DNA of 6,970 bases from Deltaproteobacteria bacterium (GTDB lineage: Bacteria > Desulfobacterota > B13-G15): contig QMLA01000056.1 of the NCBI GenBank assembly GCA_003646585.1, forward strand, positions 1-6,970. The letters run 5' to 3'. Position 1 is the first letter of the stretch. Each line of letters begins with the position of its first letter. Under the pieces are notes generated by a model. The model was given only the letters and a program-made list of their open reading frames with translations. It was not told the origin of the DNA and ran no database searches. The position numbers and the translations under genes are program-made. This document shows, piece after piece, positions 6,473 through 6,970 of this stretch.

Positions 6473-6970
6473 CTACAGGAGATTTCGGCGCTCGAACTCC
6501 GGCACTACGAAATCGAGCCCGTATCGCAAGAGGGTCTCCTTGGTGGGGATACCCTCCTCATTCCAGCCCTTGAACTTGTAATACTCGTCAAGGAGCTTCC
6601 TCTCCAGCTCTGGATCTCGGACCGCCCAGTGGTCCTCGGGGGGCTTGTCGTCCTCGCGACGCAAGCCCCTTATGTTGTTCATGGCCCTCAGGAGGGTCCG
6701 GATCCTGCCGGCCGTCTCCCACAGCTTCTTTTCGTCGTACTCCATTCCCGTGGCAAGGGTTATAAAATGCGGGATGTTGTGTATGTGATAGGCCGGCCCG
6801 GCCCCTATCAGCTGATGGGCCCCTGGGACCCCACCGAACTGCCCTCTGAAGGCCGAAAGGAACCCGCAGAGGCCGGTGCTGTTATCGATGTAATGCATCC
6901 TCTCGCTCCAGTCACAGACCGCACAGACCCTCTCGATGGGCATCACCTCCCTCTTCTCCCACTCCAGGAA
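6473..6970 (-). CDS. Tungsten/molybdopterin aldehyde:ferredoxin oxidoreductase family protein (AOR/BamB-like), C-terminal 165 residues (partial)
   Basis: The frame stays open to the right edge, so the N-terminal part, including the main cofactor-binding domain, is outside the window. In-frame GTG and ATG codons at 6941-6946 are internal, not starts. Visible landmarks are those of AOR domain 3: CAVCDW (fragment residues 16-21); DSTGLCGF (29 and 31-37 region), whose Cys35 matches the D-x-x-G-x-C-F [4Fe-4S] ligand of the family; TGMEYDEKKLWETAGRI; the R-A-x-N-x-x-x-G segment followed by DDKPP; and YYKFKGWNEEGIPT before a closing LRYGLDF. AOR-family enzymes hold a bis-pyranopterin tungsten (or molybdenum) cofactor and one [4Fe-4S] cluster, and oxidise aldehydes to acids or, in BamB, reduce benzoyl-CoA. 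The neighbouring small iron-sulfur and HdrA genes make the BamB-like, Hdr-coupled group likely. The substrate cannot be assigned from this fragment. The stop is TAG at 6473-6475. Confidence 0.9.
   Translation of the reverse strand, partial: FLEWEKREVMPIERVCAVCDWSERMHYIDNSTGLCGFLSAFRGQFGGVPGAHQLIGAGPAYHIHNIPHFITLATGMEYDEKKLWETAGRIRTLLRAMNNIRGLRREDDKPPEDHWAVRDPELERKLLDEYYKFKGWNEEGIPTKETLLRYGLDFVVPEFERRNLL

Overview
The window looks like part of a strictly anaerobic, selenocysteine-using bacterial genome. It is GC-rich, with frequent AGG and ATA codons, and encodes low-potential redox enzymes. A thermophilic member of the Desulfobacterota or a related lineage would fit, but that placement is inference from gene content only; no marker gene is present.

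Layout. Positions 1-195 hold the C-terminal end of a plus-strand Wzz-type polysaccharide chain-length (or tyrosine-kinase adaptor) membrane protein. Two minus-strand tRNA genes follow, tRNA-His(GTG) at 202-277 and tRNA-Arg(TCT) at 283-359. A plausible promoter sits just upstream of them and a possible terminator lies at the end of the next gene. From 409 to the right edge, all genes are on the minus strand and form one tightly packed operon, transcribed right to left: the C-terminal part of a tungsten/molybdenum aldehyde:ferredoxin oxidoreductase (AOR/BamB family), a small multi-cluster iron-sulfur protein, a large double-module HdrA-like flavoprotein, a membrane cytochrome b/heme c/HdrC fusion, and an HdrB-like CCG-domain protein. 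Gaps are 9 and 16 bases, or the genes overlap (1 and 29 bases), so the proteins probably form one complex.

Key point. The HdrA-like gene reads as two ORFs only if UGA is taken as stop. The TGA at 5802-5804 lies in the HdrA motif DKTFPxxDCxxC/U, homology continues in the same frame on both sides, and a hairpin with a GGTC apical loop lies 21 bases downstream, as expected for a bacterial SECIS. The true gene is therefore a selenoprotein of about 1011 residues.

Working model (inference). A tungsten enzyme of the AOR/BamB family exchanges electrons through the small iron-sulfur subunit with a fused, Sec-containing HdrA. HdrA connects to an HdrBC pair whose HdrC part is fused to a NarI-like quinone-reactive cytochrome b with an added CXXCH site predicted to face the periplasm. 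This recalls the class II benzoyl-CoA reductase (Bam) complexes, but with a membrane/quinone branch where a soluble HdrBC would be expected. The AOR substrate cannot be read from the visible part.
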